Below, piece by piece: positions 1-11,700 of a stretch of DNA of 64,000 nucleotides. The position numbers were made by a program, and so were the translations under genes. The DNA lies in assembly GCA_963971425.1 (NCBI GenBank), contig OZ020515.1, positions 10,556,291-10,620,290 on the forward strand, given 5' to 3'. Each line of letters begins with the position of its first letter. The first letter of the stretch is position 1. Origin of the DNA: Bryoerythrophyllum caledonicum (Eukaryota; Streptophyta; Bryopsida; Pottiales; Pottiaceae). The notes below the pieces were generated by a model. The model made no database searches. It was not told where the DNA came from and worked only from the letters and a program-made list of their open reading frames with translations.

Positions 1-490
1 AATCCTAACAATCAATGAGAAGGTTTACATCACATCTTGTAATAGAAAAATAAAACTGAAAAATGTGGAGATCTCTAAGTGTACTATAAAATAGAAAGTC
101 TTTTTGGTACCTTGTCTAATAATGTGTGACAATGTATGAAATTGTTTGATATGGGATAAAAAAAACCATTCTACTAAAATCAAGAACTTTTTTGACAACA
201 TGAAAGGAAAAATTATTACTTGCAATTATTAAAAATCTCACAATAGAAGAATTTCCAAGCAAAATGTTTTGGAGTTGCTTGACATGTCTTCACTTGAGTA
301 GTTTTTCTTCAAGATGGCATAACCTTTTATCTAGAGGTCCAATGAGAACAAAAATGATATTTCTATTTACCTCTTGTCTTCTTGCATCATTGAACAAAAT
401 TTTGAGGATTGAAAATATAAATTGCAACCATGGGAACATGCCCGAGATTTGCAAATGCCCACCTCGGGACTTTCATTAGTCAGGGGTTAA
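1..490 (-). repeat. Copy 1 of the TTAA/CCCC-ended dispersed repeat, cut by window start
   Basis: Read on the minus strand, this stretch begins TTAACCCC at 490 and aligns by eye with the repeats at 49335, 47619 and 37838. Shared landmarks are the segment with cccatggttgca, the block with gacaaggtacc, and the acattgtcacacatt segment. The other end lies outside the window. It looks like a non-autonomous DNA transposon; no coding frame is convincing. The small open frames here have no family resemblance. Confidence 0.6.
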
Positions 491-609
491 GTTGCCCACA
501 TGTGCCCATCCTTGAAAAAATTTCTAAGATAATAAATAACTATTTTTTGCACGGAAAATGAGAACTAAACCATATTCTCACATAGGTCTTATCTCTCTGC
601 ATCTTTGTA

Positions 610-1552
610 CAATAGGGTGACATTCAAATTGGCGTTTGGGCCATTCCAGGGATGGTGTCCCACACTGCTGCCAACTTTGACACCCTCCGCATGGCTAAAA
701 ATTTGTTATTTTACCCTCAAATTTTGGGGACAACATCATCTCTATGTTGAAAACATGCATTCCAAATTTCAAGTCCAGGGGACTTATAAAACAAAAGATA
801 TCAAAGATTAACCACCATGGGGTAGCTGTGAGAAAAGTTTCACAACTGCCTACTTTGACACCCTCCCAAGGATTGAGGGAATTTTTTTTGACAATGGAAT
901 TTTGGGAGTGAAAACACCTTTATGTTGATAACATGTGTGGAAATTTTCAAGTCCAAAAAATGCACGAAAAAAATCACATCCCAATCCTACCAACATGTGT
1001 AGTTGTGAGATACAAAGGGAAAAACCATTTTACTACTTCCAACTTTGACACCCTCTCTAGGGCTGAGAGTTTGTTATTTTTGACACATTGTATTATTTAT
1101 ATTGATAACATGTGGGAAAATTTTGAAGGCCAGAAATTGTATTCAAAAGAAGATATTCAAAATCTACTAAGTTACATGGGGGTTAGGTGTGAGAAAAGTT
1201 TCATAGTTGCCCACTTTAACACCCTCCCAAGAATTCAAAAAAAATTATTTGTCCATGAAATTTTGGGTATGAAGTCATCTTCACGTCAAATACAAGTGAG
1301 GAAAATTTCAAATCCAAAAGATCTACACAATAAAACATATACCAAGTCTACCAACATGTAGTGTTCTGAGAAACAAAGGGGAAAGCTTACCACTACTTCC
1401 AACTTCAACACCTTTCCTAGGATTGATTTTTTGTAGATACATAATGAAATCTTGGCCACAAGATCATCTCTTTGTTGGAAACATGTGAGATAGATTTCGA
1501 AGCCAGAAGATGTATATACAAAAAAAATAAAATTCCATATCTACCAATGTTT
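610..1552 (+). repeat. Left terminal inverted repeat of Tc1 element A
   Basis: It pairs with 17465-18398 in inverse orientation. It is itself made of about five imperfect subunits of roughly 171-190 bp. The landmark actttgacaccct (with drift) recurs at 674, 852, 1042, 1213 and 1402, each followed by a purine run and an aacatgtg-type segment. Open frames of 60-142 codons in here are read-throughs of the repeat and are not credible genes. Confidence 0.85.
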
Positions 1553-2314
1553 GTAACAATGAGAAACTATATTGAAGGGGCATTTTGAGAGTGTCAAAAT
1601 ATCTTTGACACGTTGTGCTCCTCATTGATTTTATTCATGTGACTAAGCAACCAAACATAAATGCTTCTTGAAAAGATCAATAAAATCTACATGTAGAAGT
1701 GAAGAGGTGTTTCATGTAGAAGAATCCACTTGGTTATAAGGTGTGCATTATGTATGTATGACAAGTTTTCTCCTCCAAATATCTATTGAGCACTATGTAA
1801 AGAAAATGTTGTGTGTGTTTTGTCATGTGATTTGTGATTTGTGATGGACTGAATGTTGAGATGATATTGAGAGCAAAGAATGTTGTAATGTGATGCATGG
1901 GTGTTAATTTAGATGTAGGGCATATGGGTTGAGTGGACATATTACATATGGGTTGAGTGTTGCTAATTGATTGAGTAGACATATCACATATGGGCTGATT
2001 CATTGAGTGGACATATCATTTTTCTGGTTGAGTGTTGCTCACTGGTTTACTGAGTGTGGACAAATCACATGTGGCATGAGTTTGTCCAAGAGTATTTTCT
2101 AGTTCACTCAATTGATGCACATGCCATGGTGATCACCTAATGCACATGCCAATGTGATTATTATGTTGTTGATTGATTTACTTAGTGCACATGCCATGGG
2201 CTCAGTCTCTTGTGTTCACTGATCCATATTATCCAAATGCCATAGGTTGAGTGTTATATTGACTACTTATTGATGAGCGTTGAGTATCGTATCAACATCA
2301 TAAAAATAGTCCAG
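1553..2314 (+). other. Tc1 element A: region between TIR and transposase, with short tandem repeats
   Basis: This corresponds to the leader of the transposase in element C. From about 1915 to 2290 it holds irregular repeats of a tgggttgagtgg/acatatcacatatg theme. Near the end a block of about 94 bp starting catcataaaaatagtcc (2296) is duplicated at 2390, so the start of the transposase gene is present twice (ATGs at 2315 and 2409). No independent gene is seen. Confidence 0.6.
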
Positions 2315-3061
2315 TATGGCAATTTCAAATGAAATTCGTGCTCGCATTATAGGTTTGGGTGACGGAGGAAATACATGAGTTCAAACTGCATCATAAAAAT
2401 AGTCCAGTATGGCAATTTCAAATGAAATTCGTGCTTGCATTTATAGGTTTGGATGAGGGAGGAAATACATGATTTCAAATTGCAACCATTACCGGAGTTT
2501 TTGTTAGAACAGTTCAGTGGTTAGTAAATACGTTTAAAGAAGATGGAACTTACAAGTGCAAACCTTGCGGTGGAAGTCATGCTAAAAAACTTACTGAGAG
2601 AGATGTGCATAGTATTGTGCGTTATGCAAAAACTCATCGCTGCTCCTTGATCTCAAAGATTACTAGTATATGCCGTACTCAAGTATGTAGATGTACTATT
2701 CAAAGGGTATTACATAAAAGTGGTATTTTGAATTGAATAGCAGCCAAGAAACCTTTCTTGACACCCTATCACATGTCTCAACGGATAGATTTTTCTCAAA
2801 AGTACCGTGGATGGAGTCCTGAAGAGTCAGAGCGTATCATTTGGACAGATAAATCTACTTTTGAGATTGAAAAAAGTTCTCGGCCAATTCATGTTTGAAA
2901 AAGTGTATGTGAGCGCTATTCATCAAGTTGTATAGTTCCTACTTTTAAAAGTGGATGGACATCTTTGATGATTTGGGGTGCATTTGCTCAAGGACATAAG
3001 TTACAACTTGTCTTTATGCCAAAAGTCGACGTTCTGCTAAGGATTTGGTGGAAGTGGTCTA
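2315..3061 (+). pseudogene. Tc1 transposase, N-terminal half (broken), element A
   Basis: Translation shows the same protein as element C: an N-terminal helix-turn-helix start (MAIS.EIRARI), the segment CKPCGGSHAKKL, a second HTH region, and the first catalytic Asp in a WTDKSTFEI-like context near 2855. It has a duplicated start, frameshifts, and an in-frame TGA after GIL (about 2733) at the same codon as in element C. Near 2896 a TGA replaces the Trp of the VWRR motif. The gene stops at 3061, where the LTR retrotransposon entered, and resumes at 17111. It is non-functional. Confidence 0.85.
3057..3061 (+). other. Target site duplication GTCTA (left copy)
   Basis: GTCTA lies directly before the 5' LTR and again directly after the 3' LTR at 17111-17115. 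The matching place in the uninterrupted relative (element C, near 21978) reads gtggtttacgatg, confirming that one copy is native sequence and the other a 5-bp duplication. Confidence 0.92.
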
Positions 3062-4675
3062 TGTGGGAGTGTGAAAACTCCCACTTTATAGGCCCCACTA
3101 AAAAAATGAGTCAAAAGTATTTGTTTTGATTAATTGTTGTTAGAAAGTAGTTAATTGTACATATAATTAGTTAGTATAAGAATTAGGTAAAATAGGAAAA
3201 TGCTTAACTTCTTAATTAGTTTTAGAATGGTAATAATACCGGGTCTTAAACTAGTAAATTCCTATACCCGGAAACACTATGAAAGATGCCCGGGAGGCCG
3301 GGAAAACCTTTCCCGGGATAGTCCGAAAACCTTCCCGGTACTTCTTTATGTGGAACCACCATTCTAATCAAATTTTTATAGTTAAGGTTTTCACATATTA
3401 GTTAATACCTTATTTAACTAGATTAGTAAGAAGATAGATTAGTTATATTAGTAATTGTAGTTTTTTTTTCAAATTCTTTTAGTCAGTTAGCTAGTCTTTA
3501 TGTTTTGTTTTGTAAATGAATTAGATTTTTATTTAATTAGAAAAGAATAAAATAAATTAGATTTTTTTTAAATAAAAAAATAAAAAAATAAAAAAAAATA
3601 AAAAAAATAAAAAAAATAAAAAATAAAAATAAAAAAAATATATAAATAAATAAATAAATAAATAAATGGCCCAGGGCCGGGATCCCAACCCCGACCCTGT
3701 GGTGGCCGGGACCGGGTCACAACCCCCGGCCCGACCACCAGCCGGGACCGGGACCCGATCCCCCGGCCCGGACAGGACTTTGTGTCAAAAAAAAAAAAAA
3801 AAAAAAAAAGGACCGCGACCGGGACCCTATCCCCTGGCCCGGACAGTAGCTTTTATTTTAATAGAGGAGGAAGAAGAGGAGGGCCGCGAAGACACCAAGG
3901 GGAGGAGAGGTTGTTTGTTTGTTTTTTTTTTTTTTTGTTCTTCTTGGGTTGTCTCTCCTTTTTCTTGTCCTCTTTGATGCAAGGAAGTAAGAGACCGAGG
4001 AGTGTCTAGGGTAGATACAATTGGTGGGTTTGTGAGTAAAGAGGCTTGCACAATTACAAGAGGAAGGATTTCCTCTTTTGTGTCTTTAAATTTTAGAAGT
4101 GAGGAAACTAAGTTTTGAGAGATTTAGAGTTAGGGTTTGAATCTTAAAAACCTTGGTGGAGCTTGGAGCTTGAAGGAAGAAGAAGACGGAAGAAAACCCA
4201 AAAACCTAAATCTATTTTAGATTAGGGTTTTTGGGGTTTGAAGGTTGTAAGAGTGCGAGAAGCGCAAAGAGACTAGGAGTGGCGGAAGCAACTCCAAGGC
4301 ACTTGAATCTTTGTAAGCAAAGTGCCTCCACCTTGTAAATTTCATCTTTTGTGTATGTGCAACTTCTAGTTGTACAATTGCTTGTTTGTAAAATCTCATT
4401 GTTTGTCATAAAAACTCCTACTCTCACTTCTATTGTTGTTTCTCTTCTTTTGTAAGAAGGCTTGTGATTGTTTGGATTTGTGAGAAGAGTTATGCAAATT
4501 TTGCATAACTTTGTCTTGCACAAATTATAAGTTCGTCCCGGTCTCCCGGTGGTCACCGGTAAACCCTTGAGAAACCTCTTTACTTCAAAAGGGGTGTTGT
4601 ACTTAAGTGTTGTTTTTGTGTAAGTCAAGTAGCATTTTTGAGACATAGGTGTCCCGGTGAATTTCCCGGGACAAC

Positions 4676-5311
4676 ATGGCTCTACCGGCTACTTTCAAGT
4701 TGTTGAAAGTGGATCCCAACAAGCGGGAAGGGACGGAAGAAGGAAGGCAACTTGAAGAGGATCTCATTCGGATGGGGTGTGGAGGATTATACGAGAAGCC
4801 TTGGAAGTTGGCGGGAGGTGGAGTAGTGGAAGAATTGGCATCACCCGGGACTTCCCGGGGAGCTTACCGGGCCAAGCCTCGGGTATGGACTCGAAGGAAA
4901 TGGAGGAAGGTCTACTCATTCGAAAACCGGGAGGGTTGGAAGCCGAGAAATAACAAGGTATTGCTAGATTCTCACACCTCTCGGAGCTATGATTCCTCCG
5001 AGGGATATCATAACTCATGCTTCATCGATTTAAGGTTGAGAAGGGTGATTGAGTTTTTAAACTCGATTTTCCATCCCAACCGGAAGGAGCGAATCCCGGT
5101 GAGGTTGGCAACGGCTTATGTGCAAGCTTATTTCGACGTCTCCTCTCCGGATTGGGCACTTCTTCTTCAAGAAGTGTTAACACCTCAAATTCGTGCCATT
5201 CAAGAAGGTGAGAATACGAAAGTTTTCCTCACGCCATACCTATTTCACCTTTACGAGCATTTTGAATGCTTAGAGGAGGAAGAGGAGGATGTTTATTATT
5301 TCTCCGACTAG
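4676..5311 (+). CDS. ORF inside the 5' LTR, unknown protein (211 aa)
   Basis: The frame opens with ATG in the context gggacaacATGG and runs 211 codons to TAG. I do not recognise a family with confidence. The protein is basic in the middle (RVWTRRKWRKV), has a hydrophobic, probably helical C-terminal half (RLATAYVQAYF, ALLLQEVL, FLTPYLFHLYEHF) and an acidic tail of five Glu in a row. No signal peptide or transmembrane helix is obvious. The C-terminal half resembles, loosely, extra ORFs found in some plant gypsy elements; that is a guess. The second copy in the 3' LTR is intact and differs at one residue (Asn/Ser). Codons use CGG and CCG heavily, like gag and pol. Confidence 0.6.
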   Translation: MALPATFKLLKVDPNKREGTEEGRQLEEDLIRMGCGGLYEKPWKLAGGGVVEELASPGTSRGAYRAKPRVWTRRKWRKVYSFENREGWKPRNNKVLLDSHTSRSYDSSEGYHNSCFIDLRLRRVIEFLNSIFHPNRKERIPVRLATAYVQAYFDVSSPDWALLLQEVLTPQIRAIQEGENTKVFLTPYLFHLYEHFECLEEEEEDVYYFSD

Positions 5312-5700
5312 ACTTACCGGAAGTCTATGTTTCAATGCTACTGGTTATGTCATGTTATGTTTTTTTTGTTAAATGTTATGTTTTGTTATGTAATTTTCCT
5401 ACCATTGGTGGGAAGATTTTGGAAGGTGGTTGATTGAACTAAGTGAGAGTAATGATGTCGATGGGGCCCTATTGTGCACCCGGTCATTGCCACTTAAGTG
5501 AATTCTTCCATTTTCCTCTTATTGTTGAGGATATGGTTACCGGGAAGGGAAACCGGGATTTCCCGGTGTCCCGGTGACTAGGCCACCCTAGATTATAGGA
5601 TCTAGATTCTTTTTTCCATGATTTGTGGATCTAGGTTTTCGTAGTTTAGTGAGTGGCCTTGGTGTACTTAAGGGGGGCTTGGTGCTCCTTTTAATTCATT

Positions 5701-5820
5701 CCCTCTTTGTGTCTTTGCTTGTGTTTTTGTGTCTTTACACTCCTTCTTTGTATCTTCATTCCCTCTTTGTGTCTTTGCTTGTGTTTTTGTGTCTTTACAC
5801 TCCTTCTTTGTATCTTCACT
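5701..5820 (+). repeat. Two tandem 60-bp units in the LTR
   Basis: The line starting ccctctttgtgtctttgc at 5701 repeats at 5761 with a period of exactly 60 and one mismatch near the unit end. A third, diverging partial unit follows. The same pair is at 15930-16049 in the 3' LTR. Cys/Leu/Phe-rich ORFs across this pyrimidine-rich stretch are compositional. Confidence 0.85.
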
Positions 5821-6888
5821 CTCCCTCTTTGTGTCTTTGCTTATGTTTATGTCTTTGCTCATGTCTTTGGTGTCCTTATATGTATCCTTGTGTCTTCTTT
5901 CTTTTCTTTGTGTCTTCATTGATATGTTGTCTTGACTTTTGTAGAGTTTGTTGCAAGTGAAGATAGAAAGAGGTGAGTCCTCTTAGTGTGTCTTTGCCTA
6001 GGTGATGTGAAGTTGTGACTTGCTAGTGTGTGTTGTGAGCCCGAGGCTTTTGGAGGGTGTAGGGCATCCAAGTTAGAATAGGTGAAGGGAGGTCCGGGAC
6101 CTACTTCAAACCCTAGAGACCGGTCCGGGACCGGGAAGGGTTGTTTTCACCGGATCCGGGATCCGGGAAAACCCACCGCTATTAATGATAGCGTTCCTTA
6201 AGTGGGAAGTGCTTGGATTGGTAGGAGAGGAGGGGTGATATCCCCACTCTTGGTACGCCGGTAGAGGTGCCGGTTAAGCCTTATCTTAGAGTATTCTAAG
6301 GTTTCTACCCTTGCGGCGGATGAGGCTCCATAATCCCCGTAGAAGGAAGTCTTGCTCATTTTGTTTGTATGACACTAGCTTGTTATGATTCTTACATTAT
6401 TTTTGCTTTGATTCATTAGGTGTGGTTGTGGTGGGAAACCCGGGTTTGCGTGACCTATTCACCGGGAAGGCTTTTCCGGGAAAACCTCCCCGGGGTAGCC
6501 TTCCGGGAGATTGTGAAACCCGGGGAAACTAACTACAACCTTTTGTCTAAATCTAAGGGTAGTTTAGCTTGTGGATTTTGATGGCCTCTGGACTGCGAGA
6601 ACGGAGGGTAGTGATTTTCCGGGCACTATAAAAACTCACCGGAAATCTACTCCGACGCTCAACGGAGTTTAAACTAAACAAGTCGGTTGCTATTTGTTGG
6701 TCATGAAAATGCCCGGGAAGCCATTCTCCGGGATGTGCTAAGGTATTTTGAAATGGCTTTGTGTTTAGAAGTAAATTGTTTAACGCACGATAGAAATCCC
6801 TGGAACTAATCCGGTTAGGTGGGGCTTTCTTAAGGTTAATTTTGGTTAATTTTAAGAAATACGAACTACTGGACTACGACACGATTTC

Positions 6889-6906
6889 TGGCGCCGCTGC
6901 CGGGGA
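6889..6906 (+). other. Primer binding site, tRNA-Asp type
   Basis: TGGCGCCGCTGCCGGGGA starts seven bases after the LTR end. It closely matches the tRNA-Asp-complementary primer site known from Athila-like plant elements (TGGCGCCGTTGCCGGGGA), with one difference. It fixes the plus-strand orientation of the element. Confidence 0.9.
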
Positions 6907-7125
6907 TTTTTGGTTGTGTTAAGCTTTTTACTTCTTTTATGTGATTTGAATCTTTCGTGTATCTCTGATTTTTCCGGGAAGGTCTCCCGGTGACCGGTGA
7001 ACTTTTTGTTTGAACTATCCCGGTTGAATTTTCTTATTGCCTTGTTTCCTCATTTCCTTTTTAGTAAGCTACAAGTATATGTACTAACATGTGGAGCATT
7101 TTAGGAGGTGATTTAGGTGCAACAC

Positions 7126-8781
7126 ATGAGAAGGAGATTGAGGAGTACAACGGGAGTAAGGAGATCTAGCCGGGTGAGCACATTCGAAGGTGTACCTAGC
7201 CGGTATTCTTCCCGACCATCTTCTCCGGAGGGATTTGGAGAAGTTTCAAGTCTTGGAGACCGGGAGGATTCAAGTATACGAGAAGTGGAGCCGGAGAGCG
7301 TGGACCATTCACCGAGAGAGGAAATTTTTCCTTCTCCGGGAAATTTCCCGGGCACCTTTCCGGTAAGATTTTCTACTATGGCTCGTCAAGGGACCCGGTT
7401 GAAGTACAACAAATTCCGGTGCGACGGGAGCCAAGATGCGGACGAATGGATCAAAGAGTTTGAGGTCACCATCAATGCTAACTTGGAGGATCCGGATACC
7501 CAATTACGGATCTTTCCCGGTTTGCTTAGAGGTGAGGCTTTGCTTTGGTTTGATGATGTGGAACCGGATGTGAAGGAGAGTTGGCCGGCATTGTCCGCCT
7601 TGTTCAAGCGTACTTTTCAAGACTTGGGAGGGGACAACGGGATCACCGGGAGATTGAATAAATTAATTCAAAAAGAAGGTGAGTCTATTCGGTCTTATGG
7701 ACATAGGATGAAAACTCTTATGTCTAAACTCTCTTATCATGCTCCGGATACCATGCAAGTGGAGTGGTATGTGTCGGGACTTGAGGTAGATACGGCCCGG
7801 TATGTCCGGCGGGCGGAACCGGCAAACCTCCGGGAGGCAATGGCATTGGCTATTGCATGTGAAGAATCGGAGCGTGCGGTGAAGAATTCCAACCGGGACA
7901 AGTACCGGAGAATTCCCAAGCCCGGGAGGATGGCGCGGAGGCTCCGGGACAAGGCTTCGGAGAGCGAGTCAAACTCCGGCACGGAGAGCGCCCAATCTAG
8001 CGATGGGAGTTCACCACCACGAAGGACCGGGACCGGGACCGGAAAAGTCTACCGGGAGACCCGATCACACCGGAGAGATGGCGAAGGACCTAGAGTCAAA
8101 GTGAAGGTGGAAGCACCGGATACGGGTAAGCAATTGATGAAGGATCTCACCAAGGCGGTGACGGAGCTCAAGGTTCAATTGGCGGCACCACAAAAATCCC
8201 GGAGGGTCATTCCAACGACCCGGAGAAATGTATGGTGTAGCAATTGTGGAGAGCCCGGCCATCATAGTGGTGAGTGTACTCACCCACGTTCCGTTCACTT
8301 TGTGGATGCCGATGGAACTATGTACTATGAGGCGGAGTATGAAGAGGAGGAACCGGGAGAGGCGGAAGTCTACAACATTGTCCCGACATACGGCCGGGGA
8401 AGAGGAAATTATCCCTACTATCCTCCGGGACAACCGGGATCCGAGAACTACCAAGGTAGCACTTCGCAACCTAGACATATAGTTCCATTTCAAAAGCAAC
8501 CGGGTTCTTTTGTGAAGCAATTTGGTGTATGCTTTTTGTGCGGGGAAGATGGGCATTTTGCCCGGGATTGCCCGCACCGGGCAAGATTTGGTAATGGTTT
8601 TAACCAAGGAACTCCTTTGGAGTTACCATGCCAAAATTGCGGGAAAGAAGGCCATACCTCGGGACAATGTCCGGAGCCACCGAAGCCAAAGGTTATCTAC
8701 AAGAAGGTGGACAATCCTCCCCGGGAACAAACAGCCTTGAACTATGGCTACACCGGAGGAGTGGAGCGGCCCACCAAGTGA
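7126..8781 (+). CDS. gag: Gag polyprotein of the 14-kb gypsy element
   Basis: The open frame extends to a GTG at 7117, but the first ATG is 7126, giving 551 residues. Residues ~85-205 form a retrotransposon Gag capsid domain (DGSQDADEWIKEF near the start, then GLLRGEALLWFDDV). Three CCHC zinc knuckles follow at ~370-550: CSNCGEPGHHSGEC, CFLCGEDGHFARDC and CQNCGKEGHTSGQC. Gag assembles the particle and the knuckles bind the RNA. The frame ends in TGA at 8779, directly after the third knuckle. The next codons stay open in the same frame all the way into pol, so Gag-Pol may be made by stop-codon readthrough. Confidence 0.92.
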   Translation: MRRRLRSTTGVRRSSRVSTFEGVPSRYSSRPSSPEGFGEVSSLGDREDSSIREVEPESVDHSPREEIFPSPGNFPGTFPVRFSTMARQGTRLKYNKFRCDGSQDADEWIKEFEVTINANLEDPDTQLRIFPGLLRGEALLWFDDVEPDVKESWPALSALFKRTFQDLGGDNGITGRLNKLIQKEGESIRSYGHRMKTLMSKLSYHAPDTMQVEWYVSGLEVDTARYVRRAEPANLREAMALAIACEESERAVKNSNRDKYRRIPKPGRMARRLRDKASESESNSGTESAQSSDGSSPPRRTGTGTGKVYRETRSHRRDGEGPRVKVKVEAPDTGKQLMKDLTKAVTELKVQLAAPQKSRRVIPTTRRNVWCSNCGEPGHHSGECTHPRSVHFVDADGTMYYEAEYEEEEPGEAEVYNIVPTYGRGRGNYPYYPPGQPGSENYQGSTSQPRHIVPFQKQPGSFVKQFGVCFLCGEDGHFARDCPHRARFGNGFNQGTPLELPCQNCGKEGHTSGQCPEPPKPKVIYKKVDNPPREQTALNYGYTGGVERPTK

Positions 8782-8787
8782 CAACCA
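8779..8787 (+). promoter_or_regulatory. Candidate readthrough stop: AAG UGA CAA CCA
   Basis: A single TGA is the only stop in this frame between gag at 7126 and the pol end at 13252. I checked every codon from 8782 to 9043 and found no other stop. UGA followed by C is a known leaky stop context in eukaryotes. The position, between the last zinc knuckle and the protease linker, is where a gag/pol recoding site belongs. The alternative is a chance CGA-to-TGA mutation in this one copy. Confidence 0.55.
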
Positions 8788-11700
8788 CCGGGGGAGCTGA
8801 GACCGGGGAGGCTTCAACCGGGAGCCGGAAGGAGAACCGGGATACCGGGAATCGGGAAATCTCCCGGGATACCGGAGATCGGAGTACACCGGGTAAGCAC
8901 CCGCAGCTCCATAGGTGATAGAGTAGGTAGACATGCTAGTCGTAGACCGGGTAGATCGGCCCGGAGTAGTAGAGTCCCGACCCCGGAAACATCGGATGTT
9001 TCCGGTGAATCGGAGGAGGAGCCACAACCGGTAACCCCGGTTGTGACTTTTCCGGTAGCCCCGGTGAGGCCGCCACCGGTCATCCCGGTGATGACTCCAC
9101 CGATAGCTCAAGCCGAAAAAGGAATGGAGTCATCCAACCCTCTTCCGGATATTAGCCAAGAGGTTAGAAACCAAATAAATAGAGATAGAGTAGAGCCACC
9201 AAATAGGAGGGTATCATTTGCCGGTAACCCGGTAATCATTCACCCTTATATAAACACCCGGGTTGATGAATATGACATCTTACAAGACCTCCGGGCTCAA
9301 AAGGCCAATGTGACAATCGGGCAACTTATTCATGACAACCGGAACTACTCCAAGCAAATCAAGGATTCCTTGATTCGACCCCGGAGGCGCCGGATCAAGT
9401 TGCCATCGGTAGCGGTCAATTTTGCGGAGATTGAAGACTTTGGCGCTCCGGAGATCTCGGTGGAGATAGATGGATGCCTCATCCGGAACGTCCCGGTTGA
9501 TGGAGGATCCGGGGTGAATCTCATGTTGGAGTCTACGGCCTCCGACTTAGGCTACACTCACCTTGAGCCTACCGAGCAAACTCTCCGGATGGCGGATCAA
9601 TCAAGAGTCGTCCCGGCCGGTAAGTTATCCGGGATACCAACTTTGATTTGTGGCACTACTTATCCTCTAAATTATGTAGTTATTAGAGTAGGATTAGGAA
9701 AGCCATTTCCTCTTTTGTTAGGTAGACCTTGGCTCTATTTAGCGGGAGTCAAGGTAAATTGGGAGAGGAAATCTTTTGTTTTTGGTTCTCCTCCGGTGAG
9801 CATTCCATGGCTCCCGGAGAATTATCAAGGTGAGACTTCCGAATCCGATGGTTATACTTCGGATTGGACGGATCCGGAAGAGACGGACTCCGTACCTTCA
9901 TATCGGATAGAGCAATATGCTCAAGATATGGAGTCGGATTTTGGTTTTCCGGAGCCCATCCCGGAAGAAGGAGTAGTCATTCCGGACTCCGATTGGGAAG
10001 ATTTTCCGGGACACCGGGAAGAAATTTTGGCCAACCGGGAAACTATCCCGGAGAATCCAGAAACTCTTCCGGGAGACCGGGAAATTCTTCCGGGAACCGG
10101 CGATCCGGGAGACGTCCCGGGAGATTGGCAACCGGAAGACCGATCGTTGGGAGAATCGGATGTCCTCTTGTCATCGGAGTGGATTAGACAACAAATTGAA
10201 GATCAACACATTCTACCGGTCCCTTGTGCTTCTACCGGGAGACCGGTGACTTGGGCGGATTTGTATGCCACTCCGGAGGTGGATGAGGCGGAGAAGATCA
10301 AGACGGTGGTCGCTCCGGATGACTACGAGGCGGTGGAAGTAGAGGTGGGTAAAACCTTCTACTTGGGGAAGAGATTGTCCAAGCAGGAGCGCAAGGATTA
10401 CATGGCTTTGTTGAAGGAATTCTCGGATGTCTTTGCTTGGTCACCGGGAGATTTACCGGGGATCCCCCCGGAGTTGGGAGAGCACTCCATCGACTTGAAG
10501 GAGGACTCCATCCCGGTCCGGCAACGACAATACCGGTTGAATCCCAAGTACTCCTTGATGGTGAAGGAGGAGTTGGACAAGTTGTTGGAGGCCGGAATTA
10601 TTTATCCGGTAAATAATTCCGAGTGGGTGTCTCCGATTGTGGTGGTGCCAAAGAAGGTGGGGGCGGACGGAAAGGTAAAAATCCGGGTTTGCCAAGATTT
10701 CCGGAAATTGAATGCGGCAACCCGAAAAGATCACTTTCCCCTACCTTTTATTGATATGGTTCTTGACCATGTTGCCGGCCAAGAATGTTTTAGTTTTCTT
10801 GATGGATTTTCCGGATACAACCAAGTGTTTATCCGGGAAGTGGATCAATTGAAAACAACATTCACCACGGATTGGGGAACATTTGCCTTCAATAGAATGC
10901 CATTTGGTCTTTGTAATGCTCCCGGGACTTTTCAAAGACTAATGACCGATATTTTCCGGGACTTCTTGAAGCACTTTCTAGAAGTTTTTATGGATGATTT
11001 TGCGGTCTTTAGCAAGTGGGTGGATCACTTGATTTATCTCCGGAAAACATTTCAAAGATGCCGGGAGACCGGGTTGAAACTTCATCCCGGTAAGTGTTTC
11101 TTTGGAATGATGAGTGGTTTGCTACTAGGTCACATTGTTAGTAAACGTGGCTTGGAAGTGAACCTGGATAAAGTCAAGGTGATGTTGGCCTTGCTTGCTC
11201 CTAAGAATGTCCGGGAGATTAGAGGATTTCTAGGATGTGTGGGGTATTACCGGAGGTTTATTGCCAACTATGCCCGGCTAGCTTCTCCACTAACCGAACT
11301 ACTAAAGAAGGAAGTTGACTATGTGTGGACGAAGGCTAGACAAGAAGCTTTTGAGGATCTCAAGAAGATGTTGGCAACCGCCCCCATTCTAGCTCCTCCG
11401 GATTGGAGCAAGCCGTTTCATGTGACTTTGGATGCTTCCGGGTGGTGTTTGGGAGCCATACTTTGGCAAGCGGATGAGGAAGGCCGGGAGCATCCCGTTT
11501 ACTACGCAAGCCGGCAAATGAGTCCGGCGGAGAAGAACTACACGGCAACCGAGAGAGAAGCTTTGGCGGTGATCTATGCTTGCAAGAAATTCCGGCATTA
11601 TCTTTTAGGGTATGAGGTAATTTTTCATACGGATCATGATGCCTTGAAATACCTAGTTAACAAACCGGATTTGTCCGGGAGACTTGCAAGGTGGATTTTA

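Larger units (their letters stand above)
3062..6881 (+). repeat. 5' LTR, 3820 bp, with internal ORF
   Basis: It starts TGTGGGAG and ends TACGACA (TG...CA). It contains an A-rich tract (3541-3665), a G/C-rich segment dense in CCGGG (3666-3850), a poly-A run (3787-3808), the 211-codon ORF (4676-5311), two perfect 60-bp tandem units (5701-5820), and many CCGGGA motifs to the end. U3, R and U5 cannot be placed without transcript ends. At 3.8 kb the LTR is very long for a gypsy element. Confidence 0.95.

Noticed and set aside
605..1361. ORFs of 68 and 142 codons, repeated at 17648-18556 and in element C
   Set aside because: They read through the transposon terminal repeats; the translations repeat the same phrase per subunit and contain no domain.
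3666..4051. Short ORFs over the CCGGG-rich and poly-A part of the LTR
   Set aside because: They run through homopolymers (Lys runs, Phe runs) and change frame between the two LTRs by the poly-A indel.
5625..5960. Cys/Leu/Val-rich ORF in the LTR (also 15854)
   Set aside because: Translation of the 60-bp tandem pyrimidine repeat; all three frames are open there.
9043..9045. Separate start codon for pol
   Set aside because: The position is GTG; the frame is open upstream to the gag stop, so a separate start is neither needed nor supported.
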